From the NCBI RefSeq assembly GCF_010993975.1, contig NZ_JAACZO010000001.1, positions 62,001 to 126,000 of the forward strand: a stretch of 64,000 nucleotides of DNA, read 5' to 3'. The stretch is from Halomonas faecis (GTDB taxonomy: Bacteria; Pseudomonadota; Gammaproteobacteria; Pseudomonadales; Halomonadaceae). A program made the position numbers and the translations under genes. The number at the start of each line of letters is the position of its first letter. The first letter of the stretch is position 1. The notes beneath the pieces were generated by a model. That model ran no database searches. It was not told where the DNA came from and saw nothing but the letters and a program-made list of their open reading frames with translations. Of this stretch, positions 1 to 9,218 are shown in pieces.

Positions 1-1
1 G

Positions 2-601
2 TGGGCCACCACCTGGCGTGCCATGTCCGGCTTCGCCCTGGCGGCGCTGGCGGGCATCGCGCTGGGCCTTCTGGCGGGGCTGTCGCGCACCCTGGGGCGG
101 GCGCTGGAGCCGCTCTCCACGGTGCTGCTGGGCATTCCGCCCATCGCCTGGATCGTGCTCGCCATTCTGTGGTTCGGCAGCGGTTCGGCGGCGACGATCT
201 ACACGGTGATGGCCACCACCCTGCCGGTGGCCTTCGCCGGGGCGCAGATGGGAGCGCTGACGCGTGACCGGCGCCTGCAGGAGATGGCCGACGCCTTCCG
301 GGTGCCGCCGTTGATGCGGCTGGTCGACTTCCACCTGCCGCACATCGTCTCCTACGTTTTTCCGGCGCTGATTACGGCCCTGGGCGTGGCCTGGAAGGTA
401 GCGGTGATGGCCGAGCTGTTCGCCGCCGAGGAGGGCATCGGTGCCGGCCTGGCGGTGGCGCGGGTCAACCTCGATACCGCGGCGGCCATGGCCTGGATCG
501 TACTGGTGGTGCTGCTGCTGATCGTTGCCGAGCATGGTCTGCTGCGTCCGCTGCAGCGACGCATGGAGCCCTGGCGCCAGACAGGGCGGGGAGAGGCGTG
601 A
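2..601 (+). CDS. ABC transporter permease, NitT/TauT type (5' partial)
   Basis: The frame is already open at the left edge, so the N-terminus lies outside the window; about 199 codons remain. The protein has several hydrophobic membrane segments, and the stretch around EMADAFRV in a cytoplasmic loop fits the EAA motif that docks on the ATPase. The family (SsuC/TauC/NrtB-like) forms the inner-membrane channel for small anions or nitrogen/sulfur compounds. Its stop overlaps the start of the ATPase gene as TGATG, and the binding-protein gene follows, so this is the first visible gene of a three-gene importer operon. The substrate cannot be read from sequence. Confidence 0.9.
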   Translation, partial: WATTWRAMSGFALAALAGIALGLLAGLSRTLGRALEPLSTVLLGIPPIAWIVLAILWFGSGSAATIYTVMATTLPVAFAGAQMGALTRDRRLQEMADAFRVPPLMRLVDFHLPHIVSYVFPALITALGVAWKVAVMAELFAAEEGIGAGLAVARVNLDTAAAMAWIVLVVLLLIVAEHGLLRPLQRRMEPWRQTGRGEA

Positions 602-1341
602 TGCTCGAGCTCGATGCCATCGGCCATACGTTCGGCATGAGTCGCGTGCTCGACGGCGTGAGTCTGACGCTCGCGCCGGGCGAGTCGGTCTGCCTGGTCG
701 GCCCCTCGGGCTGCGGCAAGACCACCCTGCTGCGCATCGCCGCAGGTCTGGTCACCCCCGCCGAGGGTCACGTCAATGACGACTTTCGCCGCAGCACGGT
801 GGTCTTCCAGGAGGGGCGCCTGCTGCCCTGGCGCCGCCTGCTCGACAACATCGCCCTGGGACTCAAGGCGGTCGGCGTGCCGCGTCGCGAAAGACTGGCT
901 CGTGCCCGGGCGCTCGCCGCCGAGTTGGGCCTCGCCGAGTGCCACGACCAGTTTCCCCACGAACTCTCCGGCGGCATGCAACAACGCGTCGCCCTGGCCC
1001 GCGCCCTGGCGGTGGACGCCGACTGCCTGTTGCTCGACGAGCCCTTCAGCGCCCTGGACGTGGGCCTGCGCAGCGAAGCTCAGGCGCTGTTGCTCGACTT
1101 GCTGGCGCGTCGCGGTATCGCCTCGCTGATGGTCACCCACGATCTCACCGAGGCGTTGCGCCTGGGACACCGGATCGTGGTGCTGTCGCCAGCGCCGGGG
1201 CGCATCGTCCATGAAGCGTACGTCGAGCGCCCCTTCGCCGAGCGTGACGCCGCCTTCCTTTACGAGGCTGCCGGGGCGCTTCTGCGGCATCCTGCCGTCG
1301 CCGAGAGCTTCCTGTTTCGACCCGATGAGGTAAATGCATGA
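601..1341 (+). CDS. ABC transporter ATP-binding protein, NitT/TauT type
   Basis: The predicted protein is 246 aa, normal for SsuB/TauB/NrtD-like ATPases. Visible motifs are Walker A GPSGCGKTT (residues 34-42), the ABC signature LSGGMQQR (about 121) and Walker B LLLDEPFSALD (about 143-153), followed by a switch histidine in MVTHD. It powers import through the permease encoded just upstream. ATG at 601 is chosen because it overlaps the permease stop by one base. The gene end overlaps the next start as ATGA, which indicates translational coupling. Confidence 0.93.
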   Translation: MLELDAIGHTFGMSRVLDGVSLTLAPGESVCLVGPSGCGKTTLLRIAAGLVTPAEGHVNDDFRRSTVVFQEGRLLPWRRLLDNIALGLKAVGVPRRERLARARALAAELGLAECHDQFPHELSGGMQQRVALARALAVDADCLLLDEPFSALDVGLRSEAQALLLDLLARRGIASLMVTHDLTEALRLGHRIVVLSPAPGRIVHEAYVERPFAERDAAFLYEAAGALLRHPAVAESFLFRPDEVNA

Positions 1342-2327
1342 TCGACCGCCGACGCCGCCAACTGTTGCAATTCGCCGCCGCTTCCGCCTCTCTGGCCGTT
1401 CTGCCGGGAATCGGCCTGGCTTCCGAACCTGGCCTGCGCGCCGCCACGCCGCTGGGGCTGCCCCAGGTGATTTTGGCCCGTGCCTTGCGGGACGAACGCC
1501 TGGATGCCCTGGTGGGCGGCAGCGAGCTGCGCGATTGGCGCGACCCCGACCAGTTGCGTGCCTGGATCGCCGGCAGCGAGGTGCAGCTCACTGCCACGCC
1601 TACCAACGTGGCGGCCAACCTCTACAACCGCGGCGTGCCGGTGGTGCTGATGAACGTCAACGTGTGGGGCACCCTGGGGGTGCTGGCCCGCGAAGCGCCG
1701 CTGACCCGCCTCGCCGATCTGGCCGGGCGTCAGGTCGGCGTGCCGTGGCGCGGCGACATGCCGGACCTGGTGCTGCGCTACCTGCTGGCCCGCGAAGGTC
1801 TGGAGGTGGGTCGCGACCTGCGGATCACCTATCAGGCGAGCCCCTTCGAGACCGTGCAACTGTTTCTGGCCCAGCGCCTGGATGCTGCCGTGCTGCCGGA
1901 ACCGATGCGCACCGCGACCCGTCGCCAGGCCGGTTCGCTGGGACTCGAGCCTCGCGAGCTCGATCTGCAGCAGGAGTGGGCGCGTCTCACTGGGGAGGCT
2001 CCGGCGCTGCCTCAGGCCGGTGTGATCTGTCGTCGCGAGCTGCTCGACGCACACCCCGACTGGATCGCCGCCGTACAGCGCGCCGTGGGCGAGGCGGTAG
2101 CGTGGGTCAATGCCAACCCCGATGCGGCGGCGCAGCTTGGGGCCGAGAATGCGCCGCTGCCGGCTCCGGTATTCGAAGGGGCCATCGCGCGCACGCGGTT
2201 GGAGATGCGCACGGCCCAGGAGGCGCGTCCGGCGCTGGAAGATTTCTTCTCGTCGCTGGCCGAGCTCTCCAGCGGTTTCATCGGTGGCGGGCTGCCTGAC
2301 GATGGCTTCTATCTGGACAAGGCTTGA
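1338..2327 (+). CDS. ABC transporter substrate-binding protein, SsuA/NrtA-like
   Basis: This is a 329-aa periplasmic binding protein for the preceding ABC importer. The N-terminus carries an RRRRQLLQ stretch followed by a hydrophobic alanine-rich segment (about residues 12-28), which suggests Tat-type export. The body fits the NMT1/THI5/SsuA fold, with TATPTNVAANLYNRG near residues 75-90 and the usual domain-crossover strands. The start overlaps the ATPase stop by four bases. The ligand is unknown. The next gene downstream is nnrS, so a nitrogen-related ligand is possible but is only inference. Confidence 0.85.
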   Translation: MIDRRRRQLLQFAAASASLAVLPGIGLASEPGLRAATPLGLPQVILARALRDERLDALVGGSELRDWRDPDQLRAWIAGSEVQLTATPTNVAANLYNRGVPVVLMNVNVWGTLGVLAREAPLTRLADLAGRQVGVPWRGDMPDLVLRYLLAREGLEVGRDLRITYQASPFETVQLFLAQRLDAAVLPEPMRTATRRQAGSLGLEPRELDLQQEWARLTGEAPALPQAGVICRRELLDAHPDWIAAVQRAVGEAVAWVNANPDAAAQLGAENAPLPAPVFEGAIARTRLEMRTAQEARPALEDFFSSLAELSSGFIGGGLPDDGFYLDKA

Positions 2328-2387
2328 ATCGCTGTGTTGCCAGTTGATTATCGGTCGTTTTCGAGGCTGCACAGTTGCCCAAGCGAG

Positions 2388-2445
2388 AGGCGCCGGGGAC
2401 AGGGCGGATAGGGAGCACAGCGCCCCCTCGCAGCCCCGTCGCCGG
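2388..2445 (+). repeat. Decayed copy of dispersed ~100-bp element (copy D)
   Basis: The segment keeps both ends of the dispersed element seen at 14440, 40806 and 47144. The left end reads GGCGCCGGGGACAGG and the right end has a CACAGCGCC block, then CCTCGCAG and GTCGCCGG. The central hairpin and most of the core are missing, so it looks like an internal deletion derivative. It lies between the binding-protein gene and nnrS. Confidence 0.6.
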
Positions 2446-2496
2446 ATCCGCCTCGAGCCGTGCCGCTAACTGCATTAGCCTCTCGGAGGAGATCCC

Positions 2497-3708
2497 ATGT
2501 CCGTTTCGTCAGCGGCGATTCCCGGCCAGCGCATTGCGCTGCTGGCCTACGGCTTTCGCCCTTTCTTCCTGCTCGCCGCGCTCTATGCGCCGCTGGCGCT
2601 GGTGCCCTGGGTGGGTGGGCTGCTGCAGCAACTGACGTTGGAGACTGGCATGCCGCCCCTGTTGTGGCACGCCCACGAGATGCTCTTCGGTTTCGTGGCG
2701 GCGGCGCTCGCCGGTTTTCTGCTCACTGCCATTCCTTCCTGGGCGAAGCTGGCGCCGCTCACCGGTCTGCCCCTATTGGCGCTGGTGCTGCTGTGGCTGG
2801 TCGGGCGCCTGGCGATGTGGCTAGCCGGTTGGTTTCCGCCAGCCGTGGTGGCGGTTGCCAACCTAGCGTTTCCGCTGACGCTGGTGGCCTGGGCGCTGCC
2901 CGCCCTCGTGTCCCTCGACGGGCGGCGTCATCTCAGCCTGGGAGGGCTGCTGATCGCGTTCGTCGTGTCGCAGCTCGGCTTCTATCTGACCTGGCTGGAC
3001 GCATTGCCCGTGCGCCTGGTACCGCTGGACTGGCTGCATCTGGCGGCCAATCTGTTGCTGGTGACGATCGCCGTGACCGCTTCGCGCATCGTGAGGGTAG
3101 TGGCCATGGCCGCCGTCGCCGACAGCGGCGCCCCGGGGTCGGTGCGATTCACCCCGGCGCGCGAGCACTTGGCGGTGGCCACCCTGCTGGTGTTCGTGGT
3201 TGCCGATTTCGTGGCGCGTGGCCATCCGGTTACCGGCTGGATCGCCCTGGCGGCGGCTGCGGCCCAGGCCGATCGTCTCGCCGAGTGGCCCTGGGGGCGG
3301 GCCATGGGACGGCTCTACCTGTTGCTGCTCACCCTGGCCTACGTGTGGATCACGTTGGGGTTGGTGCTGGTAGGGCTGTCGGCGCTGCTCGACGGCTTGC
3401 CCTCCTATGCCGGCCGCCATGTGCTGTTCCTCGGCGCCATCGGCACGGCCGTGCTGGCAGTGTTCTGCATCGCTGGCTTGCGCCATACCGGGCGTCCGCT
3501 GCAACTGCCGCGCCCGATCTGGGGGGCACTCGGCTGTCTGCTTGCCGCCACGCTGTTGCGCAACGGCGTGCCGCTGGCTTGGCCGCAGCACTACCTGGTG
3601 CTGGGCGTGGTGCTTCCGGCCCTGCTATGGCTGTTGGCCTATGGCCTTTATGTGCTGAGCTATGCGGGCATGCTGTGTCGGGCGCGGCCGGATGGCCTGC
3701 CTGGATGA
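2497..3708 (+). CDS. nnrS: NnrS family haem/copper membrane protein
   Basis: The product is a 403-aa, very hydrophobic protein with about 12 membrane segments. It opens with the family-typical GFRPFFLLAALYAPL at residues 18-32 and has further conserved His residues (WHAHEMLFGF near residue 56). NnrS proteins bind haem and copper and protect cells from nitric oxide stress; their exact chemistry is not settled. A strong GGAGGAG ribosome site precedes the ATG. The gene is 169 bp downstream of the ABC importer on the same strand, separated by a decayed repeat. Confidence 0.9.
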   Translation: MSVSSAAIPGQRIALLAYGFRPFFLLAALYAPLALVPWVGGLLQQLTLETGMPPLLWHAHEMLFGFVAAALAGFLLTAIPSWAKLAPLTGLPLLALVLLWLVGRLAMWLAGWFPPAVVAVANLAFPLTLVAWALPALVSLDGRRHLSLGGLLIAFVVSQLGFYLTWLDALPVRLVPLDWLHLAANLLLVTIAVTASRIVRVVAMAAVADSGAPGSVRFTPAREHLAVATLLVFVVADFVARGHPVTGWIALAAAAAQADRLAEWPWGRAMGRLYLLLLTLAYVWITLGLVLVGLSALLDGLPSYAGRHVLFLGAIGTAVLAVFCIAGLRHTGRPLQLPRPIWGALGCLLAATLLRNGVPLAWPQHYLVLGVVLPALLWLLAYGLYVLSYAGMLCRARPDGLPG

Positions 3709-3809
3709 TGTCGGCTCGGCCAGCCTGGCGCTGCCTCGTGAGTGACTATCCTGAAACGTAGAAAGGACCGGTTGGCCGTGTCCGATGCGGGCATGCTAGG
3801 TTCTTGCAG

Positions 3810-3828
3810 TGCCCGACGGCATCGGGCA
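3810..3828 (+). terminator. Small hairpin upstream of TRAP operon
   Basis: TGCCCGA and TCGGGCA form a 7-bp stem around a 5-base loop. It lies between nnrS and the TAXI binding protein and may end nnrS transcription or structure the TAXI leader. No U-tract follows, so the call is weak. Confidence 0.3.
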
Positions 3829-3874
3829 GGAGTCGATAATCACAAACGATCCCGTTTCAGGAGGGAGACATCCC

Positions 3875-4834
3875 ATGCGAGCTCTGACATACATTGCGGC
3901 AGTATCCCTGCTGGCCACGGCGCCCTTGGCTTCGGCCCAGCAGCTGTCCATTGCCACCGGCGGCACCGGCGGCACCTATTACCCCCTGGGGGGTGGCATG
4001 GCCGAGATGATCGGCGAGCACATCGAGGGCTATGAAGCCGTGGCCGAGGTCACCGGTGCTTCGGTAGAGAACATGGGGCTGGTATGGCGTGGCGATTCCG
4101 ACCTCGCTTTGGCCCTGGCCGATACCGTCCACCAGGCCTACAGTGGCACCGGCGACTTCGAGGGCCGTCAGCTCGAGAACATCCGGGCCCTGGCTTCCGT
4201 CTACCCCAACGCCGTGCAGATCGTCACCCTGGCCGATTCCGGCATCGAGTCGCTCTCCGATCTCGAGGGCAAGGTGGTCTCCGTGGGCGCACCCGGTAGC
4301 GGTACCGAGCTCAATGCCCGCGCGGTGCTCGAGTCCAACGGTATCACCTACGACGACATCGATCCGCGGCGCCTCAACTTCAACGAGACTGCCGATGCCA
4401 TCCGCGATGGCGACATCGACGCCGGTTTCTGGAGCGTCGGGCCGCCCACCAGTTCCATCATGAACCTGGCTACCACCCGCGACATTCGCCTGATCGGCCT
4501 GTCCGACGAAGAGGTCGCCAACGCTCGCGAAGCCGTGTCGGTGTTCGCTCCCTACGAGCTGCGCGCCGGCCTTTACGAAGGCATGGAGGAAGGCGTCCAG
4601 ACCATCGGCATTCCCAACGTGCTGGCGGTGAGCAGCGAGATGGACGAAGAACTGGCCTACCAGATCACCAAGATGCTCTTCGAGCGCACCGACGAACTGA
4701 TCGAGGTGCATCCGGCGGCCAACGACACCACCGTGAAGTTCAGCACCGACTCCACGCCGATCGCCTTCCACCCCGGCGCGCTGCGCTACTACGAAGAAGT
4801 GGATGCCGAGATCGCCGACCACCAACGCCCCTGA
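3875..4834 (+). CDS. TAXI family TRAP transporter solute-binding protein
   Basis: The product is a 319-aa periplasmic receptor. A clear Sec signal peptide (MRALTYIAAVSLLATAPLASA, about 21 residues) is followed by the TAXI hallmark IATGGTGGTYYPLGGG. TAXI receptors deliver C4-dicarboxylate-like or glutamate-like ligands to a Na+-driven fused TRAP permease. ATG at 3875 is chosen because it gives the intact signal peptide and follows a GGAGGGAG ribosome site; an upstream in-frame ATG lacks both. It is followed by a DUF1850 gene and the fused permease, the standard TAXI operon order. The ligand is unknown. Confidence 0.93.
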   Translation: MRALTYIAAVSLLATAPLASAQQLSIATGGTGGTYYPLGGGMAEMIGEHIEGYEAVAEVTGASVENMGLVWRGDSDLALALADTVHQAYSGTGDFEGRQLENIRALASVYPNAVQIVTLADSGIESLSDLEGKVVSVGAPGSGTELNARAVLESNGITYDDIDPRRLNFNETADAIRDGDIDAGFWSVGPPTSSIMNLATTRDIRLIGLSDEEVANAREAVSVFAPYELRAGLYEGMEEGVQTIGIPNVLAVSSEMDEELAYQITKMLFERTDELIEVHPAANDTTVKFSTDSTPIAFHPGALRYYEEVDAEIADHQRP

Positions 4835-4846
4835 GCGTGGTTGGCG

Positions 4847-5347
4847 ATGCCTGAACGACACCCGAATGCAGGGTGGGCCTTGTTGCCCGCCCTGCTGTCG
4901 TGTCTGTCGGTGGTCGCGATGGCCGACCCGGCGCCCGCGCGGCTGGAAGTGCTGGATGCCGAGGGCGAACCCTTGGTTGCGCTGGCGATGCCGGAAGGCA
5001 GTCGCTGGTGTCTGGAGTGGAATCATTCCGTCGAGGGCTTCGCGGTGCTCGATTGCTACCGTCATGACGACGGGCACATGGTACTCGAGCGCAGCCACCT
5101 GCCCGACTTTGCTGCCGGGCTCGATCACGTGCTGGGGCGAGGGCGGCAGGTCTCCGACGGCCAGGGCGGATACTGGATCGAGGACATCGACGAGCCGGTG
5201 CCGGGCAACGCCTACGTGCTGCGTGTCGGGTCGATGCGCGTCGATCATCGTTTGGTGGTCGATACCCGGCGTATCAGCCTGAGTGCCCTGGCTGAGGGCG
5301 AGCGCGTCACCGTGCGCTTGAACTCCGCCGACGATGCCCGCGAGTGA
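4847..5347 (+). CDS. DUF1850 domain protein of the TRAP-TAXI operon
   Basis: The product is 166 aa with an N-terminal hydrophobic export segment (about residues 10-26). The body carries WCLEWNHSVEG, a pattern typical of DUF1850. This family is found almost always between a TAXI receptor and a fused TRAP permease, and its function is not established. ATG 4847 is preferred; TTG 4841 in the same frame is an alternative. The gene starts 12 bp after the receptor stop and ends 18 bp before the permease, so it is surely co-transcribed. Confidence 0.85.
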   Translation: MPERHPNAGWALLPALLSCLSVVAMADPAPARLEVLDAEGEPLVALAMPEGSRWCLEWNHSVEGFAVLDCYRHDDGHMVLERSHLPDFAAGLDHVLGRGRQVSDGQGGYWIEDIDEPVPGNAYVLRVGSMRVDHRLVVDTRRISLSALAEGERVTVRLNSADDARE

Positions 5348-5365
5348 ACGAAAATCCTAGAGAGA

Positions 5366-7381
5366 ATGCAGATGAGTGATTCGGGAACCTCCCCCGTCAT
5401 TCCCGGCAGTCAGGCGCCTCACTCCCGTGCGGTGCTGTGGCTGATCACCCTGGTGGCAGTGGGTCTGTCGCTGTTCCAGCTCTATTCCGCCGGCATTCAG
5501 CCGCTGGGGCTGTTCTACCAGCGCAGCATTCACCTGATGCTGATCATGGTGCTGGCCTTCCTGATGTTTCCGCTGTTGGGCGCCGCGCGCGCCCGCGGCC
5601 CCATCAGCGGCCTCGTCGATTTACTGTTCGTCGTCGGCGCCCTGATTACCGGCGGCTACCTGGCGCTCTACCTGGACGAGATCATCAACCGTGCGGGCTT
5701 CTGGAGCCAGACCGATATCGTGGTGGGGTGCATCGCCACCCTGACCGTACTCGAGGCGGCACGCCGGGCGGTGGGGCTCGGCATGACCGTCATTGGCCTC
5801 ATCGCCATTTTGTACGCTTTTTCCGGCCCCCGCGGCGAGCTGCCGTGGCTGGGGCAGTTCCTGCCCGGCATTCTCGAGCATCGTGGCTACAACCTGGATC
5901 GTCTGGTCGGCCAGCTCTATCTGGGCCAGGAGGGCATCTTCGGCCTGCCCATGGGTGTGGCCGCCACCTACATTTTCATCTTCGTGCTGTTCGGCGCCTT
6001 TCTGGAAGTCACCGGTGCCGGCAAGTTCTTCATCGACCTGGCCTATGCGGCCACCGGTCGGCAGCGGGGCGGGCCGGCCAAGGCGGCGGTCATCGCCTCG
6101 GCGGGCATGGGTTCCATCTCCGGTAGCGCCATCGCCAACGTGGTGACCACCGGGGCCTTTACCATCCCGCTCATGAAGCGCCTGGGATACAAGCCGCACC
6201 AGGCCGGCGGCATCGAGGCAGCGGCCTCCACCGGTGGTCAGATCATGCCGCCGCTGATGGGGGCCGGGGCCTTCCTGATCGCCGAGTATACGCGGATGCC
6301 CTACCTGGAAGTGGTCAAGGTCAGCATCCTGCCGGCCATCATGTACTTCGGCGTCGTCTACCTCTTCGTGCACATCATCGCCTTGAAGCAGGGGATGCAG
6401 GGCATGTCTCGTGCGGAGCTGCCGCAGATGCGCGATGTGATGGGATCTGGCTGGCACTTTCTGCTGCCGCTGGCGGTGTTGATCTGGCTGCTGGTCATGA
6501 ACATGTCGCCCATGCGCGTGGGCTACTACGCCATCCTCACCATGCTGGCCGTGGCGGTACTGCGCTTCGCGGTGTGGTTCCTGTTCATCGCTCCTCGCGA
6601 GGGCCAGAGGGTGACCGGAGAGACGCTTCGCGAGGCGTTCAAGGCGGGCCTGATAAAGCTGATGGGCGGCCTGGAGCTGGGCGCTCGCAACGCCGTGGCG
6701 GTCTCCATGGCCTGTGCCGTGGCGGGAATCATCGTCGGCGTGGTCGGCCTGACTGGACTGGGGCTGAAATTCTCTTCCATGATGCTGGCCTTTTCCGGCG
6801 GCAACCTGCTGCTGGCGCTGGTGATGGTGCTGTTGGCCAGCCTAGTGCTGGGGATGGGCCTGCCGGTGACCGCCAGCTACATCGTGCTGATCGTGCTGGT
6901 CGGCCCCGCCCTCACCGCCGAATTCGGCGTGCCGCTGCTGATCGCCCACCTGGTGGTGTTCTGGTACTCCCAGGACTCCAACGTCACCCCGCCCATCGCT
7001 CTGGCCGGTTTCGCCGGGGCGGCGATTGCCGGTGCCAAACCCATGGATACGGCATTCCAGGCGTGGAAGTTCGCCAAGGGGCTCTACCTGATTCCGGTGT
7101 TCATGGTGTACAACCCGGAGATCATCATGGGCGGGCCGGTGCCGGTGGTGGTATGGAATGCGGTGATCGCCTTTCTGGCGCTGGGGGCCTTTGCCGCCGC
7201 GTTGGAGGGGTACCTCTTCACGCGCATGTCGTGGCCGGTGCGTGCCTTGCTATTGCCGGCCATCGTGGCGGTGTTCTACCCCAATCTGCTGGTGGAGGCG
7301 AGTGGAGCGGCCGTGATGGTACTGGCGCTGGCCGGTAACTGGCTGGCCAGCCGCCGCGAGGGACGGGCCGCTCACGGCTGA
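5366..7381 (+). CDS. TRAP transporter fused permease (DctQM type, TAXI system)
   Basis: The product is a 671-aa integral membrane protein with a small four-helix DctQ-like N-terminal part (to about residue 190) fused to a DctM-like transport part. Conserved glycine-rich stretches such as GSISGSAIANVVTTGAFTIP and GGQIMPPLMGAGAF mark the ion and substrate region. It forms a secondary importer with the TAXI receptor two genes upstream. An operon terminator hairpin follows at 7411. Confidence 0.94.
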   Translation: MQMSDSGTSPVIPGSQAPHSRAVLWLITLVAVGLSLFQLYSAGIQPLGLFYQRSIHLMLIMVLAFLMFPLLGAARARGPISGLVDLLFVVGALITGGYLALYLDEIINRAGFWSQTDIVVGCIATLTVLEAARRAVGLGMTVIGLIAILYAFSGPRGELPWLGQFLPGILEHRGYNLDRLVGQLYLGQEGIFGLPMGVAATYIFIFVLFGAFLEVTGAGKFFIDLAYAATGRQRGGPAKAAVIASAGMGSISGSAIANVVTTGAFTIPLMKRLGYKPHQAGGIEAAASTGGQIMPPLMGAGAFLIAEYTRMPYLEVVKVSILPAIMYFGVVYLFVHIIALKQGMQGMSRAELPQMRDVMGSGWHFLLPLAVLIWLLVMNMSPMRVGYYAILTMLAVAVLRFAVWFLFIAPREGQRVTGETLREAFKAGLIKLMGGLELGARNAVAVSMACAVAGIIVGVVGLTGLGLKFSSMMLAFSGGNLLLALVMVLLASLVLGMGLPVTASYIVLIVLVGPALTAEFGVPLLIAHLVVFWYSQDSNVTPPIALAGFAGAAIAGAKPMDTAFQAWKFAKGLYLIPVFMVYNPEIIMGGPVPVVVWNAVIAFLALGAFAAALEGYLFTRMSWPVRALLLPAIVAVFYPNLLVEASGAAVMVLALAGNWLASRREGRAAHG

Positions 7382-7410
7382 TCGTTCCGGTCTGCACGAC
7401 TGGTCAAGAT

Positions 7411-7432
7411 GACGGCGCCGAGAGGCGCCGTT
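7411..7432 (+). terminator. Terminator after TRAP operon
   Basis: ACGGCGCC, loop GAGA, GGCGCCGT forms a perfect 8-bp stem followed by TT. It is placed 30 bp after the TRAP permease stop and before purE. The U-tract is short. Confidence 0.5.
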
Positions 7433-7479
7433 AGAATGTCTGCCCTTCGTTTCCTGCCGACAGTAACCGGGAGCCTCCG

Positions 7480-7992
7480 ATGTCGACCTCCAACCAGGCG
7501 CCGCGCGTTGGCGTGATCATGGGTTCCAAGTCCGATTGGCCGATCATGGAGCACGCCGTGACGATGCTCGAGCGTCTGGGCGTGGCCTGCGAGACCCGCG
7601 TCGTCTCCGCCCATCGCACCCCCGACCTGCTGTTCGACTATGCGAAAGGTGCCGCCGAGCGCGGCATCCAGGTGATCGTCGCCGGGGCCGGCGGTGCAGC
7701 CCACCTGCCTGGCATGGTGGCCGCGCAGACGCCATTGCCGGTGCTGGGGGTGCCGGTGGAATCCAAGGCGCTCAAGGGGCTCGATTCGTTGCTCTCCATC
7801 GTGCAGATGCCCGGCGGCGTCGCCGTGGGAACGCTGGCCATCGGCAAGGCGGGAGCCACCAATGCCGGCTTGTTGGCCGCCCAGATCGTCGGCTTGCAGG
7901 ACGAGACGGTGCAAGCGGCCGTGGCGGCGTTCCGCGCCGAGCAGACCCAGACGGTGCTCGACAACCCTGACCCGCGTCCCGCGGCCGAGTGA
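7480..7992 (+). CDS. purE: 5-(carboxyamino)imidazole ribonucleotide mutase
   Basis: PurE converts N5-CAIR to CAIR in de novo purine synthesis. The 170-aa length is normal for class I PurE. Visible motifs are [13 protein letters not shown] (residues 10-22), SAHRTPDLL (about 43-51), the [12 protein letters not shown] loop and [21 protein letters not shown] precedes the ATG. purK starts 23 bp downstream, so the two form the usual purEK operon. Confidence 0.97.
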   Translation: MSTSNQAPRVGVIMGSKSDWPIMEHAVTMLERLGVACETRVVSAHRTPDLLFDYAKGAAERGIQVIVAGAGGAAHLPGMVAAQTPLPVLGVPVESKALKGLDSLLSIVQMPGGVAVGTLAIGKAGATNAGLLAAQIVGLQDETVQAAVAAFRAEQTQTVLDNPDPRPAAE

Positions 7993-8015
7993 GCCAGCGA
8001 GAGGAGACACGTGAC

Positions 8016-9131
8016 ATGAACATTGGCGTACTGGGAGCCGGCCAGCTCGGTCGCATGTTGGCGCTGGCCGGCTATCCGCTGGCCAACCGCTTCACCTTCC
8101 TCGATACCACCGGCCACCCCAGCGCAGGCATCGGCGATGTCATGCTGTATACGGACCAGCACCATCTTCTCGACGACTTCCTGGCCAAGGTCGACCTGGT
8201 GACTTACGAGTTCGAGCACCTGCCGGTGGCGCTGGTCCAGGCCATCGAGGAGCAAAAGCCGGTCTATCCGTCGAGCGAGGCGATCCGCGTGTGCCAGAAC
8301 CGCGCCGAAGAGAAGGCGCTGTTCGACCGCCTGGGCATTCCCACCCCGGTCTACCGGCTGGTGGAACACGCCGACGAGCTGGAGGCGGCGGCCCGTGAGC
8401 TGGGCTGCCCGGTGGTGGCCAAGTCGGTTACCGAGGGCTACGACGGCAAGGGTCAGGCGGTGATCCGCGACCCGGCCGAGGCGGGCGATGCGTGGCGCTC
8501 CATCGGTCATCCGCGGCTGATCGTCGAGGCCTTCGTCGATTTCGTGCGCGAGGTGTCGATCATCGCCGTGCGGGGCCGCGACGGCCAGGTGGTCTTCTAC
8601 CCCATGGCCGAGAACGTCCACGTTGACGGTATCCTGCGCTATTCGCTCGCCCCCCTGCCGGACCTGGACGACACCGTGCAGCAGACCGCCGATGACTACA
8701 TCCGGGCGCTGCTCGATGCGCTCGACTACGTGGGCGTGCTGACTCTCGAACTGTTCCAGACCCGCGACGGCGGCCTGATGGCCAACGAGATGGCCCCCCG
8801 GGTACACAATTCTGGCCACTGGTCGATCGACGGCGCGGTGACCAGCCAGTTCGAGAACCACCTGCGTGCCATCCAGGGCCTGCCGTTGGGCGATACCGCG
8901 GCGCGGATGCCCACCTGCATGGTCAACGTCATCGGCCGCGAGGGCGACAGCGCCGATCTCCTGGCGATCCCCGACGCCCACCTGCACCGCTACGACAAGG
9001 GCGAGCGTCCCGGCCGCAAGCTGGCGCACGTCAATCTGCTGGCGCCGACTCATGCCGAGCTGCTCGAGAAGGTGCGTACCTGCGCGGCCCTGCTGCCCGA
9101 GGCGCCGGCATCGCGCTTCAGTTTCGAGTAG
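8016..9131 (+). CDS. purK: 5-(carboxyamino)imidazole ribonucleotide synthase
   Basis: PurK is an ATP-grasp enzyme that makes N5-CAIR from AIR, ATP and bicarbonate for PurE. The 371-aa protein starts with the family-typical MNIGVLGAGQLGRML. It carries YEFEHLP near residue 67, the ATP-grasp segment VVAKSVTEGYDGKGQ and the metal-binding NEMAPRVHNSGHW. ATG 8016 follows GAGAGGAG and matches the family start; the upstream GTG at 7989 would add nine unlikely residues. Confidence 0.97.
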   Translation: MNIGVLGAGQLGRMLALAGYPLANRFTFLDTTGHPSAGIGDVMLYTDQHHLLDDFLAKVDLVTYEFEHLPVALVQAIEEQKPVYPSSEAIRVCQNRAEEKALFDRLGIPTPVYRLVEHADELEAAARELGCPVVAKSVTEGYDGKGQAVIRDPAEAGDAWRSIGHPRLIVEAFVDFVREVSIIAVRGRDGQVVFYPMAENVHVDGILRYSLAPLPDLDDTVQQTADDYIRALLDALDYVGVLTLELFQTRDGGLMANEMAPRVHNSGHWSIDGAVTSQFENHLRAIQGLPLGDTAARMPTCMVNVIGREGDSADLLAIPDAHLHRYDKGERPGRKLAHVNLLAPTHAELLEKVRTCAALLPEAPASRFSFE

Positions 9132-9159
9132 CCGGGTGCGCGTCCGCTAGCCGCGAAGA

Positions 9160-9175
9160 CCCCGCCCGTGCGGGG
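9160..9175 (+). terminator. Possible terminator after purK
   Basis: CCCCGC, loop CCGT, GCGGGG forms a 6-bp GC stem 28 bp after purK and before the convergent TraX-like gene. No U-tract is seen. Confidence 0.4.
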
Positions 9176-9218
9176 CCGTCGTGTCGTCCGAGCAGGCCAG
9201 GCGTCCCCGCACCGTTGG

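Noticed and set aside
3857..5248. Long open frame on the minus strand opposite the TAXI receptor and DUF1850 genes
   Set aside because: It is the mirror of well-supported genes in high-GC DNA. Its peptide is rich in His, Gly and Arg with no recognisable domain and no ribosome site.
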